NCBI RefSeq assembly: GCF_902706185.1 | Contig: NZ_CACSJM010000021.1 | Location: 1-53,616 of the forward strand | Length of the DNA: 53,616 nt | From: Roseomonas sp. 18066 | GTDB taxonomy: Bacteria > Pseudomonadota > Alphaproteobacteria > Acetobacterales > Acetobacteraceae | Direction of reading: 5' to 3' | In this document: positions 44,301 through 52,726 of the stretch, piece after piece | Layout: each line of letters opens with the position of its first letter | Numbering within the stretch: position 1 is the stretch's first letter | Made by a program: the position numbers and the translations under genes | Notes under the pieces: generated by a model | Told to the model about the DNA's origin: nothing | Databases searched by the model: none | Seen by the model: the letters and a program-made list of their open reading frames with translations, nothing else

Positions 44301-44697
44301 CGCAAAACGTCCCGAGCGGCAGGCCCTCCGGCGACCTTAGAAGCTCGGCGGCGTAGAACCGCATTCCCGGTCCAGTGGCGACCAGCGGGTTACCCTTGAA
44401 GCGCGGGTCTTCCATCAAGTCGGGAACAACCAGTTCGTCGGGTTGCAGCAGGAGCTTGGCACCGAGGGCGTTGCCGAGTGGCAGTTCCCGCACGCCCAGG
44501 CCAATCTCGGCCTTGAACCACTGGCGTTCCCTGGCGACCAGGTTAACCACGGCGACCGGCGCCTCCAGGAGATCCGCGGTCAAACGGACGAGGTTGTCGA
44601 ACTCATCCTCTCGTGAGGTGTCGAGGATGGCGTACTCGTCCAGAGCCGCCAGCCGATCGGCCTCATTCCACTCAAGCCCTCGCTTCACGTTATCCAT
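41359..44697 (-). CDS. Hybrid sensor histidine kinase (GAF, four PAS, HisKA, HATPase, receiver)
   Basis: This 1112-residue kinase begins with a GAF domain (~20-165), then four PAS domains (~190-310, 320-450, 460-580, 590-715), a HisKA helix pair with the phospho-accepting His in GGIAHDFNNLL, an ATPase with NLCINARDAM, DTGTGM and GQGTGLGLS, and a C-terminal receiver whose acceptor Asp lies in LLVSDVGLPG. The KPF Lys is present. No membrane segment is seen, so it is a soluble multi-input sensor. The start MDNVKRG is chosen because upstream residues are Cys/Arg-rich and unlike protein. It is divergent from the HWE kinase gene. Confidence 0.92.
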   Translation of the reverse strand: MDNVKRGLEWNEADRLAALDEYAILDTSREDEFDNLVRLTADLLEAPVAVVNLVARERQWFKAEIGLGVRELPLGNALGAKLLLQPDELVVPDLMEDPRFKGNPLVATGPGMRFYAAELLRSPEGLPLGTFCVLDSKPRPRGLTDRQNFMLRTLAQQAMGQLNLRRSLARKARLRVDQARSEAHRQQVLDSASDFAIISIDLCGQVIGWNAGAVNILGWTEAEMLGRPANLFFTPEDRISGVVEAEMDQAGRAGRAADERWHSRRDGSRFWASGEMMPLHDEAGVHIGYLKVLRDQTEQHLAGRALEVMNERLRLAQQATRDAIWDWSFKDNSVLWNEALQEAYGWPPDQVEPTGDWWIAQIHPEDRDRIHLNIHADIEGTRTDWSGEYRFRRADGTYAEVLDRGSIIRGVDGRAVRMIGAMLDISERKQAEAALARSHHEADRQRRLYEAILTNTPDLVYVWGLDHRFIYANKVLLQMWNRTWDEAVGRNCLELGYPDWHAAMHDREIEQVIATKQPVRGEVPFDGAFGLRIYEYILVPVIGEAGEVEAVAGTTRDVSEARETEAALKLHGERVQLALTAGAIIGTWLWDMPTDCFTVDEGFARTFGLDPALGRVGLSLEQVVATVHPDDKAGLAAAIKEVVARGGAYAHQYRVRRADGNYYWIEANGRVEHAPDGTPQSFPGVLIDVEERRAIEAERDRAILELRALTETLEQRVTERTAELMHAEEQLRQSQKMEAVGQLTGGIAHDFNNLLTGVTGNLELLGTRIAQGRLKELDRYIAAAQGAAGRASALTHRLLAFSRRQTLDPRPTDANRLIGGIEELIRRSMGPGISVEVVGAVGLWPTIVDPNQLENALLNLCINARDAMPDGGRLTIETANRWLDGRSGRLRDIPPGQYISLCVSDTGTGMTPEVIAKAFDPFFTTKPLGQGTGLGLSMIYGFTRQSGGQTRIYSEVGKGTMVCMYLPRHLGLAETPEAAPELTQAPRAEVGETVLVVDDEPTVRMLVTEVLEDLGYAALEASDGATGLKLLQSDARIDLLVSDVGLPGGMNGRQMADAARVVRPDLKVLFITGYAENAVVGDGHLAPGMHVLTKPFSLESLASRIRDLIAGA

Positions 44698-45111
44698 CGT
44701 GGTCAAGATCCTAGAAGCGCTGCACGACAAGAAAGGACACGCCGTGCAGCTGCCTGCGGGCCTTCGTCCGGGTCTGCAGGTACACGCCTGCGCCAGCATC
44801 CGCACCCGTCAGACCACCATACCTGTGGACGGGTTGCGGCGCAGCTCTCCGCTTTCCTTTGGAGAGAGTGTTACGTGGCTGAAGGGCACGGACTCGCATT
44901 CGGTAGGAAATACCATGGTAGCCAACCTGACGAAATTCCCTACCCATGCCTCCTCCTTGAAGGACGTCATGGCCGCTAAGGAGCCGTACCTCAGGCTTGG
45001 TGTACTGCAGCGCGACAGGCCCTACATGACCAGTGCCTTTCGTAAAACGAATGTGTGGCGTGAAAGACACAGACGGTGTTAGACGTTGGGATGTGGCGTA
45101 TGGGGCCGTAA
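44698..45111. other. Divergent promoter region between two sensor kinases
   Basis: About 410 bases separate the two kinase starts. No gene with good codon use is present. Shared regulation is possible. I could not identify promoter boxes with confidence. Confidence 0.45.
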
Positions 45112-47094
45112 ATGAGCAACCCCGGTGGAGAGGCGCCACAGCCCCAGGGCGATCGGGGCTTGGTGGCGGAGGTCATGTACCTCAGGGCGGAGCTCGGGCG
45201 GGCACGGAAGGCAGGGCACCGCCTCCAGGTGTTGCTCGATAGTGCCACCGACTACGCGATCGTTACCCTGGGTCTGGATGGCCACCTCACATCCTGGAAC
45301 GCGGGCGCAGAGCGGATCCTTGGCTGGAAGGCCACGGAAGCCGCGGGCCGCCCCTTCCATGACCTTTATACGCCCGAGGATCAGGCGGCGGGCGTACCTG
45401 CCATAGAGTGCGCGAAGGCCCTAGCGGAGGGGCGGGCACGGAACGAGCGCTGGCATCTGCGGGCCGACGGCAGCCGCTTCTACGCCAGTGGGTGGCTCAT
45501 GGCGGTCCGCGACCCCGACGACCCGCAGGCCGTTCCGCGTGAGCTGCTCGCGATCATGCGTGATCGGACCAGCGGGCAGGAGGCGGTGGAGGCCATGCGC
45601 GAAAGCGAACAGCGCTACCGCTACGCCGTCGAGCTCAGCCCGCAGATTCCCTTCACCAGCGATCCGCGGGGCAACGTCCTCGACTTCAGCAGCCGCTGGA
45701 GCGTCCTCACCGGCATGAGCCACGACCAGACGCTGGGCTGGGGCTGGGCCAGAGCCATTATACCCATCGATCGCAAGTCGATCCTGCGGCGCTGGGTGCA
45801 TTGTCTCCGAACCGGAGAGGCCTGCGACGTAGAGGGGCGTCTGCTTGCCGCCGATGGTGGCCCCCGCTGGTTCAGGACCCGCGTCTATCCGCGGCGCGAC
45901 TTCGCAGGGACAATCCTCGCGTGGCACGGCGTTCTGGAGGATGTGAACGACCGACGGCAGGCCTGGGAACGCACCAAAACCCTGCTCGAGCTCGGTGACC
46001 GGCTCAGGGAGCTTCGTGACCCTGCGGACATCGTGCTGGCGGCATCGGAGGCGATGGGCCGCGCGCTGGGCGCAGCCCGGGTCGGCTATGCCGCCATCGG
46101 CGAGCGCGGCGCCGTGTCAGTCCTGTGGGACTGGACAGACGGCCGGGTCGGAAGCCTGGCCGACACGGGGCTAGGCGCCACCTCTCCCGAGGACGTCCTG
46201 CCGCTGGCAGCCCTGCTCAGATCCTCGAAGTCGGCAGACGTCTTGGCTGTCAGAGATGTGGAGGATGACCCAAGAGCGGCTGCCTCGCTGCCCTTCTATC
46301 GTGGAGCCTCCGTGCGTTCACTTATGAAGGTTCCTGTCCTCGTCGGCGGTGACCCAGCAGCCTTCATGTTCGTGCACGACACCACGCCGCGCGCCTGGAG
46401 CATTGAGGAGGTTACCTTCGCCCGCAGTGCAGCCGAGCGGGCATGGAGCGCCCTCGCGCAAGCTAACGCGGAAAGGAGCCAGCTCCTGCTGACACAGGAA
46501 CTGAACCACCGGGTCAAAAACACCCTGTCAGTGGTCCAGGCGATGGCCCTACAGACCGTGCGGGGCTCTCCAGACCTAGCCACTTTCGGCACGGCGTTCC
46601 AGGCCCGTCTGATCGCACTTGCCCGCGCCCACGATTTGCTCACACAGCGGGATTGGCAGGGCGCGCCGGTGTTCGATGTCGTCCGGGCTTCGTTGGCGAC
46701 AGCGGGGGACGTCCGCATCGACCTGCAAGGTTCCAGTGTCGGCGGGGAGATGCTTGTGCCTGCGCAGGCGCTTTCGCTCGCGATGGCACTGCACGAGCTA
46801 TTCACCAACGCTGTCAAGCATGGTGCGCTCTCGGTTCCTCAAGGGAGGGTTCGCGTAACCTTGACAATCGAGAGCAGCGGCGCTCAGCGAATCGAGTGGG
46901 TCGAGCTGGGCGGCCCACTCCTGAAGGGGCCTCCCCTGCGCCGGGGCTTCGGCCTCCGGTTGCTGGAGAAAGGCCTGGCCCGGCAATCTGGAATGACCAC
47001 CGCGCTGAATTTTTTGCCTGAGGGGCTGCGTTGCTCCTTGTGGCTGCCACGGATGCTAGGCTCAGGACCTATTAAATCTGATCTTGCGCTCTGA
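45112..47094 (+). CDS. PAS/GAF sensor kinase of the HWE type, 3' end replaced by IS
   Basis: This 660-residue protein has PAS1 (~35-160), PAS2 (~165-285), a GAF domain (~295-455) and an HWE-type kinase core with LNHRVKNTLSVV (phospho-acceptor His), LHELFTNAVKHG and RRGFGLRLLEKGL. PAS1 is similar to the first PAS of the hybrid kinase opposite (both read WNAGA, ILGW and ERWH). The last 11 residues (GSGPIKSDLAL) are encoded by the IS that begins at 47060. Joining across the element gives ASEVLPSGHIW before a stop, so the change is small and the kinase may still work. Confidence 0.9.
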   Translation: MSNPGGEAPQPQGDRGLVAEVMYLRAELGRARKAGHRLQVLLDSATDYAIVTLGLDGHLTSWNAGAERILGWKATEAAGRPFHDLYTPEDQAAGVPAIECAKALAEGRARNERWHLRADGSRFYASGWLMAVRDPDDPQAVPRELLAIMRDRTSGQEAVEAMRESEQRYRYAVELSPQIPFTSDPRGNVLDFSSRWSVLTGMSHDQTLGWGWARAIIPIDRKSILRRWVHCLRTGEACDVEGRLLAADGGPRWFRTRVYPRRDFAGTILAWHGVLEDVNDRRQAWERTKTLLELGDRLRELRDPADIVLAASEAMGRALGAARVGYAAIGERGAVSVLWDWTDGRVGSLADTGLGATSPEDVLPLAALLRSSKSADVLAVRDVEDDPRAAASLPFYRGASVRSLMKVPVLVGGDPAAFMFVHDTTPRAWSIEEVTFARSAAERAWSALAQANAERSQLLLTQELNHRVKNTLSVVQAMALQTVRGSPDLATFGTAFQARLIALARAHDLLTQRDWQGAPVFDVVRASLATAGDVRIDLQGSSVGGEMLVPAQALSLAMALHELFTNAVKHGALSVPQGRVRVTLTIESSGAQRIEWVELGGPLLKGPPLRRGFGLRLLEKGLARQSGMTTALNFLPEGLRCSLWLPRMLGSGPIKSDLAL

Positions 47095-47130
47095 TGGAAC
47101 TGTGATTCCGTGGCAGCCGGAGGTGCTGCC

Positions 47131-47499
47131 ATGGCCGACTTGTTCTGGCTGACGGAGGCGCAGGTCGCACGGATCTCGCCTTTCTTCCCGCTGTCGCACG
47201 GCGTGCCGCGGGTGGACGACCAGCGTGTCGTCAGCGGGATCATCCACGTCATCCGCAATGGCCTGCGTTGGCGCGACGCGCCCGCCGAGTACGGCCCGCA
47301 CAAGACGCTCTACAACCGCTTCATCCGCTGGAGCCGGATGGGCGTGTTCAACCGGATTTTCGCAGGCCTGGCGGGCCGCCGAGGCCAGCCCGATCGGCTG
47401 ATGATCGACGCGACCCATCTCAAGGCCCACCGCACGGCGGCCAGCCTCCTCAAAAAGGGGCTCTATCCCGATGTATCGGCCGGACGAAAGGCGGGCTGA
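47131..47499 (+). CDS. IS427-like transposase, first frame
   Basis: This 122-residue frame starts at ATG 47131 after GGAGGTG. It has the N-terminal helical domain (FWLTEAQVARISPFFP, then GLRWRDAPAEYGPHKTLYNRF) and the first catalytic Asp in LMIDATHLKAH. It ends 17 codons after the string AAAAAGGGG at 47452-47460, where ribosomes may slip by -1 to join the second frame. Alone it lacks two catalytic residues. Confidence 0.88.
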   Translation: MADLFWLTEAQVARISPFFPLSHGVPRVDDQRVVSGIIHVIRNGLRWRDAPAEYGPHKTLYNRFIRWSRMGVFNRIFAGLAGRRGQPDRLMIDATHLKAHRTAASLLKKGLYPDVSAGRKAG

Positions 47500-47894
47500 A
47501 CTCCAAGCTGCATGCCGTCTGCGACGGTCAGGGCCGTCCTGTCCTGCTGCTGCTCACCGAAGGCCAGATGAGCGATCACAAGGGTGCGGCTTTGATGCTG
47601 CCCCATCTGCCGCAGGCCAAGGAACTGCTCGGCGACAAGGGCTACGACAGCCGCCGCTTCCGCGAAGCCCTCATCGCCCGCGGCATCATCCCCTGCATTC
47701 CCTCAACGCGCAGCCGGAAGATCCCGATCCCTTACGACAAGGTGCTCTACCGCCAGCGCCATCGGGTCGAAAACATGTTCGGCCGTATCAAGGACTGGCG
47801 CCGCGTCGCCATGCGCTACGACCGCTGCGCCCACACCTTCTTCTCCGCTATCTGCCTCGCCGCAACCGTCCTCTTCTGGATCAATGAGTCCTGA
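47455..47894 (+). CDS. IS427-like transposase, second frame
   Basis: This frame supplies the rest of the DDE core: TKGGLNSKLHAVCDGQG, the second Asp in LLGDKGYDS, and the Glu in RHRVENMFGRIKDW with the YREK-like basic residues. It is open well upstream of the slip site but resembles transposase only from about 47455, so it is likely made as a -1 frameshift fusion with the first frame. It ends two bases before the right terminal-repeat boundary. Confidence 0.82.
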
Positions 47895-48015
47895 GCCTAG
47901 CTTCTGAAGTGCTTCCCAGTGGCCACATTTGGTGACTGGCAATGATTGATTGCGGCCTGAGGCCTGAGCGGCCGTGAGCGGCAAAAGCCCTTGGACATGC
48001 CAGGCGCCACAGCCG

Positions 48016-51000
48016 TCAACTGGCAGGATGCAAGTAGACGCGCTGTAGGTGCGCTGGGCCTTCGGGAAAGAATTCAGCTAACGAGAGCTGAACTGGCGGT
48101 CCACCATGGCCTGCAACACTGCTAGGGTTCCGGTTCACCATCTCCTCGCGCTCGATCTTCCCCTTGACCACGAGCAGCCGGGCATTGACGAGCGCCGCCC
48201 GGTCGCGGTCGACTATGTTCGCGAAGACCACCAGGTTGGCTTGGCCGCGCTCGTCCTCGACGGTGACAAACACGACTCCCTTGGACGTCTCGGGCCGCTG
48301 CCGCATCAGCACGAGCCCGGCCAGCAGGATCCGCTTCCCGGCGTGTAGCTCGTTTTCCTCCCGAGTGTCCCGGCATCCCATGTCCCGCAGCCGCGGCCGC
48401 AGGAGCTCGAGCGGGTGGTGCCCAGGCGACATGCCCGTGGACAGGTAGTCGAGGACGACCTTCTGGCCTGCCAGCTCCGGCGGCAGCGTGGGGCTCGGTT
48501 CGGGCAGCAGCGGCGGTTCACCGGCGGCGGCGCTCTGGGCGGCCAGCAGCAGCAGCGGCGGGATGTCCTCCTCGACACCGCGGGCCGCCCACATCGCCGC
48601 CCGCCGATCGACCCCCAGGCCGCCAAAGGCGTCCGCTGCCGCCAGCGCCTCGGTCCCCTTCCGGGTCAGCTCGGCGCGCCGGACCACCTCCTCGACCGAG
48701 GAAAACGGCGACCTGTTCCCGGCCTCGCGGGCCTTCACGACACGCTCGGCCTCCGCCTGCGCCAGTCCGGCCGCCTGCCGCAGCCCGAGACGCAACGCCA
48801 GCCCCTCGGCGCTGTCGGGTTCCGGCTCCAGGGTGCAGTCCCAGTCGCTCCGGTTGACGTCCACCGGCCGAACGGCGACGCCATGCTCACGGGCGTCCCG
48901 GACGATCTGTGCAGGCGCGTAGAAGCCCATCGGCTGCGCGTTCAGCAGCGCGGCGGCGAACACCGATGGGTGCCACCGCTTCATCCAGCTGCTGGCATAG
49001 GCTAGGTGCGCGAAGGAGGCGGCGTGGCTCTCCGGAAAGCCATAGCTGCCAAAGCCTTCAAGCTGCTTGAACACCCGCTCAGCCAGCTCCGGGTCGTAGC
49101 CTCGCCGCACCATGCCGCCCACGAGCCGGTCCCGGTACTCGCTGACCCCCGCCGTGTGCTTGAAGGTCGCCATGGCGCGCCGCAGCTTGTCCGCCTCCTC
49201 GGGGGTGAACTCCGCCGCCACCATGGCCACTCGCATGGCCTGCTCCTGGAACAGCGGCACGCCGAGTGTCCTCTTCAGCACATCCTTGAGCTCGTCTGGA
49301 TGGCCGTGCTCCGGGCTGGGTGACGGATAGACCGGCTGCTCCAGCCCCCAGCGGCGCCGCAGGTAGGGATGCACCATGTCGCCCTGGATGGGCCCGGGCC
49401 GGATGATCGCCACCTGGACGACGAGATCGTAGAACTTCTCCGGCCGCAGGCGCGCCAGCATGTTCATTTGGGCCCGGCTCTCGACCTGGAAGACGCCCAG
49501 GCTGTCCGCCCGCCGCAGCATGGCGTAGGTCTCCGGACAGTCACGAGGGATGCCAGCCAGGTCGAGCTCGCGCCGGTGGTGGCGCCGCAGGAGCGAGAAG
49601 CCCCGGCGCAGCATCGAGAGCATGCCCAGCGCAAGGATATCGACCTTCAGCAGCCCAAGGGCGTCGATGTCGTCCTTGCCCCACTCGAGGACAGTGCGCC
49701 CCTCCATGGCAGCGTTGCCGACCACGGCCAGCTCGGTCAGCGGGCCGCGGCTGATGACGAAGCCGCCGACATGGGTGGCCAGGTGGCGCGGGAAATCCTG
49801 GATCTCCTCGGCCAGCTGGAGCGTCCAGTTCAGGCGGGTGTCGGTGGGATCCAGACCGAGGCCGGACGCGAGCTCCGCCAGCGTCTGCTCCCGGCCCGGT
49901 CCCCACGACGCCTTGGCGAGGCGGCCGGTGACGTCCTCCGACAGCCCCATTGCCTTGCCAACTTCGCGGACGGCGCTGCGGGCCCGGTAGCGGATGACGG
50001 TGCCCGCGATGGTAGCGTGGTGACGGCCGTAGCGCTCGTAGATGTGCTGGATGACCTCCTCTCGGCGCTCGTGCTCGAAATCCACGTCGATGTCGGGCGG
50101 TTCGTTGCGGGAGGCGCTGACGAAACGCTCGAAGAGCAGGTCGTGCTTGGCGGGGTCGACGGCGGTGATGCCATGGACATAGCAGCAGGTGGAGTTCGCC
50201 GCGGAGCCCCGCCCCTGGCAGAGAATTCCTTTCCGCCGCGCAAAGCGGACCACCTCGTGCACGGTCAGGAAATAGGGCGCGTAGTCCAGCTGCTGGATCA
50301 GCCGGAGCTCGTGGTCGAGCCGCTGCTGAATGTTGGCTGGCACGCCGTTGGGCCATCGTACGTCGGCCGCCTCGGCGACGCGGCTGGCCAGGGTCTGCTG
50401 CGGCGTCCGGCCGGGCTCGAGGATTTCGTCCGGATACTCGTGCCGCAGCTGGCTCAAGGAGAAGCCGCGCGTCGCCTCCAGGACCCGCATCGTGCTGGCC
50501 AGCGCTTCTGGATGGCGAGCGAAGAGGCGCGCCATCGCCGCCGGTGGCTTGAGGCAGCGCTCGTCGTTCGGCTCGGCGTTCGGCCCCAAGGAATCGACGG
50601 TCACGGTGAGCCGGATGGCCGTGACCAGATCGGCCACCGGCTGCCGCTGCCGGTTGTGATAGCGGACATCGTTCCAGGCCAGCAGCGCGGCGCCGCACCC
50701 CGCCTGCGCCACGGTGTCGGCAAGGAAGGGCAGCCGCTCGTGGTCGTGGCCGTCCAGGTAAAAGGCGGCGGCGCAGAACAGCGGCAGAGCGAGGCTTTCC
50801 ATCTCCTTGGCGGCCACGGCGAAGCGGCTGGCGAAGTCCGCATCCGGGCGCCGCGGCGGAATGGCGGCCAGGCACCAATCCCGGGCGTGCTCCACCATCT
50901 CGGCGAAGGATATCTGGCACTCGCCCTTGGGGGCTCGCATCTTCCCGCGGGAAAGCAGGGTGCTCAGCCGACCGTAGCTGGCGCGGTCCGTCGGCCAGGC

Positions 51001-51234
51001 CAGCCACGCGGTGCCATCGTCCAGCACCAAGCGGGTGCCCACCACGTAGGGAACTTCCTCCTCGCGCGCGGCGACGTGGCCGCGGACAACCCCGGCCAGG
51101 CTGTTCGTGTCGCAGATGCCGAGCCCGGCATGGCCCAGGGCCTTGGCGGTCAGGACCAGTTCGGCTGGATGCGACGCTCCGTCGAGCAAGGAGAAGTTGG
51201 AGCGGGCGCCGAGCTCCACGTAGCCAGGGGGCAT
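48016..51234 (-). CDS. dnaE2: Error-prone DNA polymerase DnaE2 (ImuC)
   Basis: This 1072-residue protein is a C-family polymerase alpha subunit of the mutagenic type. It opens with a PHP domain (YVELGARSNFSLLDGASHP), contains the palm with PDIDVDFEHERRE (catalytic acids), RPGPIQGDMVHPYLRR and a helix-hairpin-helix part, and ends with an OB-fold. It copies over lesions with ImuB and is normally SOS-induced. ATG 51234 follows the imuB stop by four bases. Long open frames on the opposite strand are GC-driven shadows. Confidence 0.95.
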   Translation of the reverse strand: MPPGYVELGARSNFSLLDGASHPAELVLTAKALGHAGLGICDTNSLAGVVRGHVAAREEEVPYVVGTRLVLDDGTAWLAWPTDRASYGRLSTLLSRGKMRAPKGECQISFAEMVEHARDWCLAAIPPRRPDADFASRFAVAAKEMESLALPLFCAAAFYLDGHDHERLPFLADTVAQAGCGAALLAWNDVRYHNRQRQPVADLVTAIRLTVTVDSLGPNAEPNDERCLKPPAAMARLFARHPEALASTMRVLEATRGFSLSQLRHEYPDEILEPGRTPQQTLASRVAEAADVRWPNGVPANIQQRLDHELRLIQQLDYAPYFLTVHEVVRFARRKGILCQGRGSAANSTCCYVHGITAVDPAKHDLLFERFVSASRNEPPDIDVDFEHERREEVIQHIYERYGRHHATIAGTVIRYRARSAVREVGKAMGLSEDVTGRLAKASWGPGREQTLAELASGLGLDPTDTRLNWTLQLAEEIQDFPRHLATHVGGFVISRGPLTELAVVGNAAMEGRTVLEWGKDDIDALGLLKVDILALGMLSMLRRGFSLLRRHHRRELDLAGIPRDCPETYAMLRRADSLGVFQVESRAQMNMLARLRPEKFYDLVVQVAIIRPGPIQGDMVHPYLRRRWGLEQPVYPSPSPEHGHPDELKDVLKRTLGVPLFQEQAMRVAMVAAEFTPEEADKLRRAMATFKHTAGVSEYRDRLVGGMVRRGYDPELAERVFKQLEGFGSYGFPESHAASFAHLAYASSWMKRWHPSVFAAALLNAQPMGFYAPAQIVRDAREHGVAVRPVDVNRSDWDCTLEPEPDSAEGLALRLGLRQAAGLAQAEAERVVKAREAGNRSPFSSVEEVVRRAELTRKGTEALAAADAFGGLGVDRRAAMWAARGVEEDIPPLLLLAAQSAAAGEPPLLPEPSPTLPPELAGQKVVLDYLSTGMSPGHHPLELLRPRLRDMGCRDTREENELHAGKRILLAGLVLMRQRPETSKGVVFVTVEDERGQANLVVFANIVDRDRAALVNARLLVVKGKIEREEMVNRNPSSVAGHGGPPVQLSLAEFFPEGPAHLQRVYLHPAS

Positions 51235-51238
51235 GGCG

Positions 51239-52726
51239 TCACGCGAGCTCCCCGTGGAGGAACCAGCGCGGCGCCGCTCCGGCCTCACGCAACCGGCAGA
51301 TCCACAGGCGGGGTCCTTCGGCAGTCTGGATCCGGTAGTAGTCCCGGATGGGCCGGTTCAAATCCTCGCCCCACCACTCCGGCTTCAGCCGCTCGGGCCC
51401 CAGCGCTGCCAGGACACGGTAGACGCGGCCGCCGCACTGCAGCCGCACCGGCGCGCCGTCCGACGCCGCGCTCTCGACCGTCATGGCCAGCGGCGTCCGC
51501 AGCAGGCGCAGAGGCCGCATTTCCTGCCCCCAGTCCTTTGGAATGTCGGGTGCCAGGTAAGGATCCGTGGGCACCGCAGCGTATTCCGGCCAGTGACTGG
51601 AAAGCGGCTGCGGACGAGAGATCGGGATTCGCTGGCGCGTTCGGTCAAGGAGTTCCGGCAGCGCGCCAGGACTCGCTGCCGTGCCATCACCGCCGCGGGC
51701 CATCTCGGCCTGCGTGCGGGCCACCGGCTCAGTCGCGGTGGCCTCCAGCACCATGCGCTCGAATCCCAGGTCGGGCTCGAGCTCGCCGACTGCTTCCCGA
51801 AACAGCTTGAACAGGTGACTGGCCGCATGCGACGCGGCGCCGGTGCCTATCGAAACTTCCTGAACCACGCGGTCGACACGGAAGCCACGCAAGACCAGGC
51901 GGCGAGCCCCCTCCCCTGCGTGCTCCATGGCCTGGCAGAGTTCCTCGAGCAGGTTCTCGAGAACGTGGTCGATGGCTGGCCGGGTGACGATGGGCTCGAG
52001 CAGGTGCCTGATGGCGGAGAAGACGGGCGGCGGTCGCACCGGCTGGATCGGCCGAGGGCGGGCGCCGGTGGCATCGTCCAGGGCGTCGAGCAGCGGGCGG
52101 CCGAATCGGCGGGCGAGCGGGCCGCGCGGCTGGCGCAGAACGTCGCCGACCTGCCGCAGGCCCAAGCGTCCCAAGTTGTGGACAAGGTCCTGGGACAGGC
52201 GGAGCGCCCCCAGCGGCAGCCGGGCCAAGGAATTGAGTTCCTGGCCAGCGGGCAGCACCTGCGGCGCCGCGCCGCTGCGCGCCAGGGCCGCGGCGCAGCC
52301 GGGCGTGCCTGCGATGGCGGCCAGTACCCGGTAGCCGCCACTGGCGAAGCTCTCCAGCACGGCTGCCAGCAGCGCGGCCTCTCCGCCAAACAGCGCCTCG
52401 ACACCCGTGGTGTCGAGCATCAGTCCGTCCTCGCCATCGACGGCCGACAAGGGCGTGAAGCGCAGCGCCCAGAGTGCCAGCCGCTCCAGGATGGCAGCGT
52501 CCCCATCAGGGTCCGCGTCGGCCAGAATGAGGTCCGGCAGGATTGCCTGGGCGTCGGCCAGCGCCTGGCCCGGGGACAGGCCGGGAGCATCCGTAGCGGT
52601 CAGGCAGCGCCGGTTGCCAACGGCGGCCCAGACAGCCAACGGCCGGTCATCCCAATCAGGATGCTGGCGTCGCAGCCGGTCCAGAGGGAGGTAAGGCAGG
52701 CACGGGGCCAGGTAGCGGCGGCTCAC
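51239..52726 (-). CDS. imuB: ImuB, Y-family-like adaptor for mutagenic repair
   Basis: This 495-residue protein starts at GTG 52726 (MSRRYLAPCLPYLPLDRL), as ImuB does. It has the Y-polymerase-like core (LSAVDGEDGLMLDTTGVEALF) and a long C-terminal part with PRDYY-like and RLWICRLRE segments. ImuB is usually catalytically dead and links the beta clamp, ImuA and DnaE2. The start overlaps the presumed end of imuA by four bases (GTGA), and the stop is four bases before dnaE2. Confidence 0.93.
   Translation of the reverse strand: MSRRYLAPCLPYLPLDRLRRQHPDWDDRPLAVWAAVGNRRCLTATDAPGLSPGQALADAQAILPDLILADADPDGDAAILERLALWALRFTPLSAVDGEDGLMLDTTGVEALFGGEAALLAAVLESFASGGYRVLAAIAGTPGCAAALARSGAAPQVLPAGQELNSLARLPLGALRLSQDLVHNLGRLGLRQVGDVLRQPRGPLARRFGRPLLDALDDATGARPRPIQPVRPPPVFSAIRHLLEPIVTRPAIDHVLENLLEELCQAMEHAGEGARRLVLRGFRVDRVVQEVSIGTGAASHAASHLFKLFREAVGELEPDLGFERMVLEATATEPVARTQAEMARGGDGTAASPGALPELLDRTRQRIPISRPQPLSSHWPEYAAVPTDPYLAPDIPKDWGQEMRPLRLLRTPLAMTVESAASDGAPVRLQCGGRVYRVLAALGPERLKPEWWGEDLNRPIRDYYRIQTAEGPRLWICRLREAGAAPRWFLHGELA

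Larger units (their letters stand above)
47060..47896 (+). mobile_element. Complete IS5-family element, IS427-like
   Basis: The element is 837 bases with terminal repeats GCTCAGGAC and GTCCTGAGC, flanked on both sides by CTAG (47056-47059 and 47897-47900). It carries two overlapping frames in a -1 relation, as in the IS427 group. The target sequence CTAG lies inside the 3' end of the HWE kinase gene. A second, inverted copy is at the left edge of the window. Exact ends depend on whether part of CTAG is counted as repeat. Confidence 0.92.

Noticed and set aside
42283..44340. Open frame of 685 codons opposite the hybrid kinase
   Set aside because: The minus strand here encodes well-defined PAS and kinase motifs, and the plus-strand frame has no recognisable protein features.
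49369..51810. Open frame of 813 codons on the plus strand opposite dnaE2
   Set aside because: It is the antisense of a clearly coding gene in GC-rich DNA; its composition is rich in Arg, Gly, His and Gln and shows no domain.
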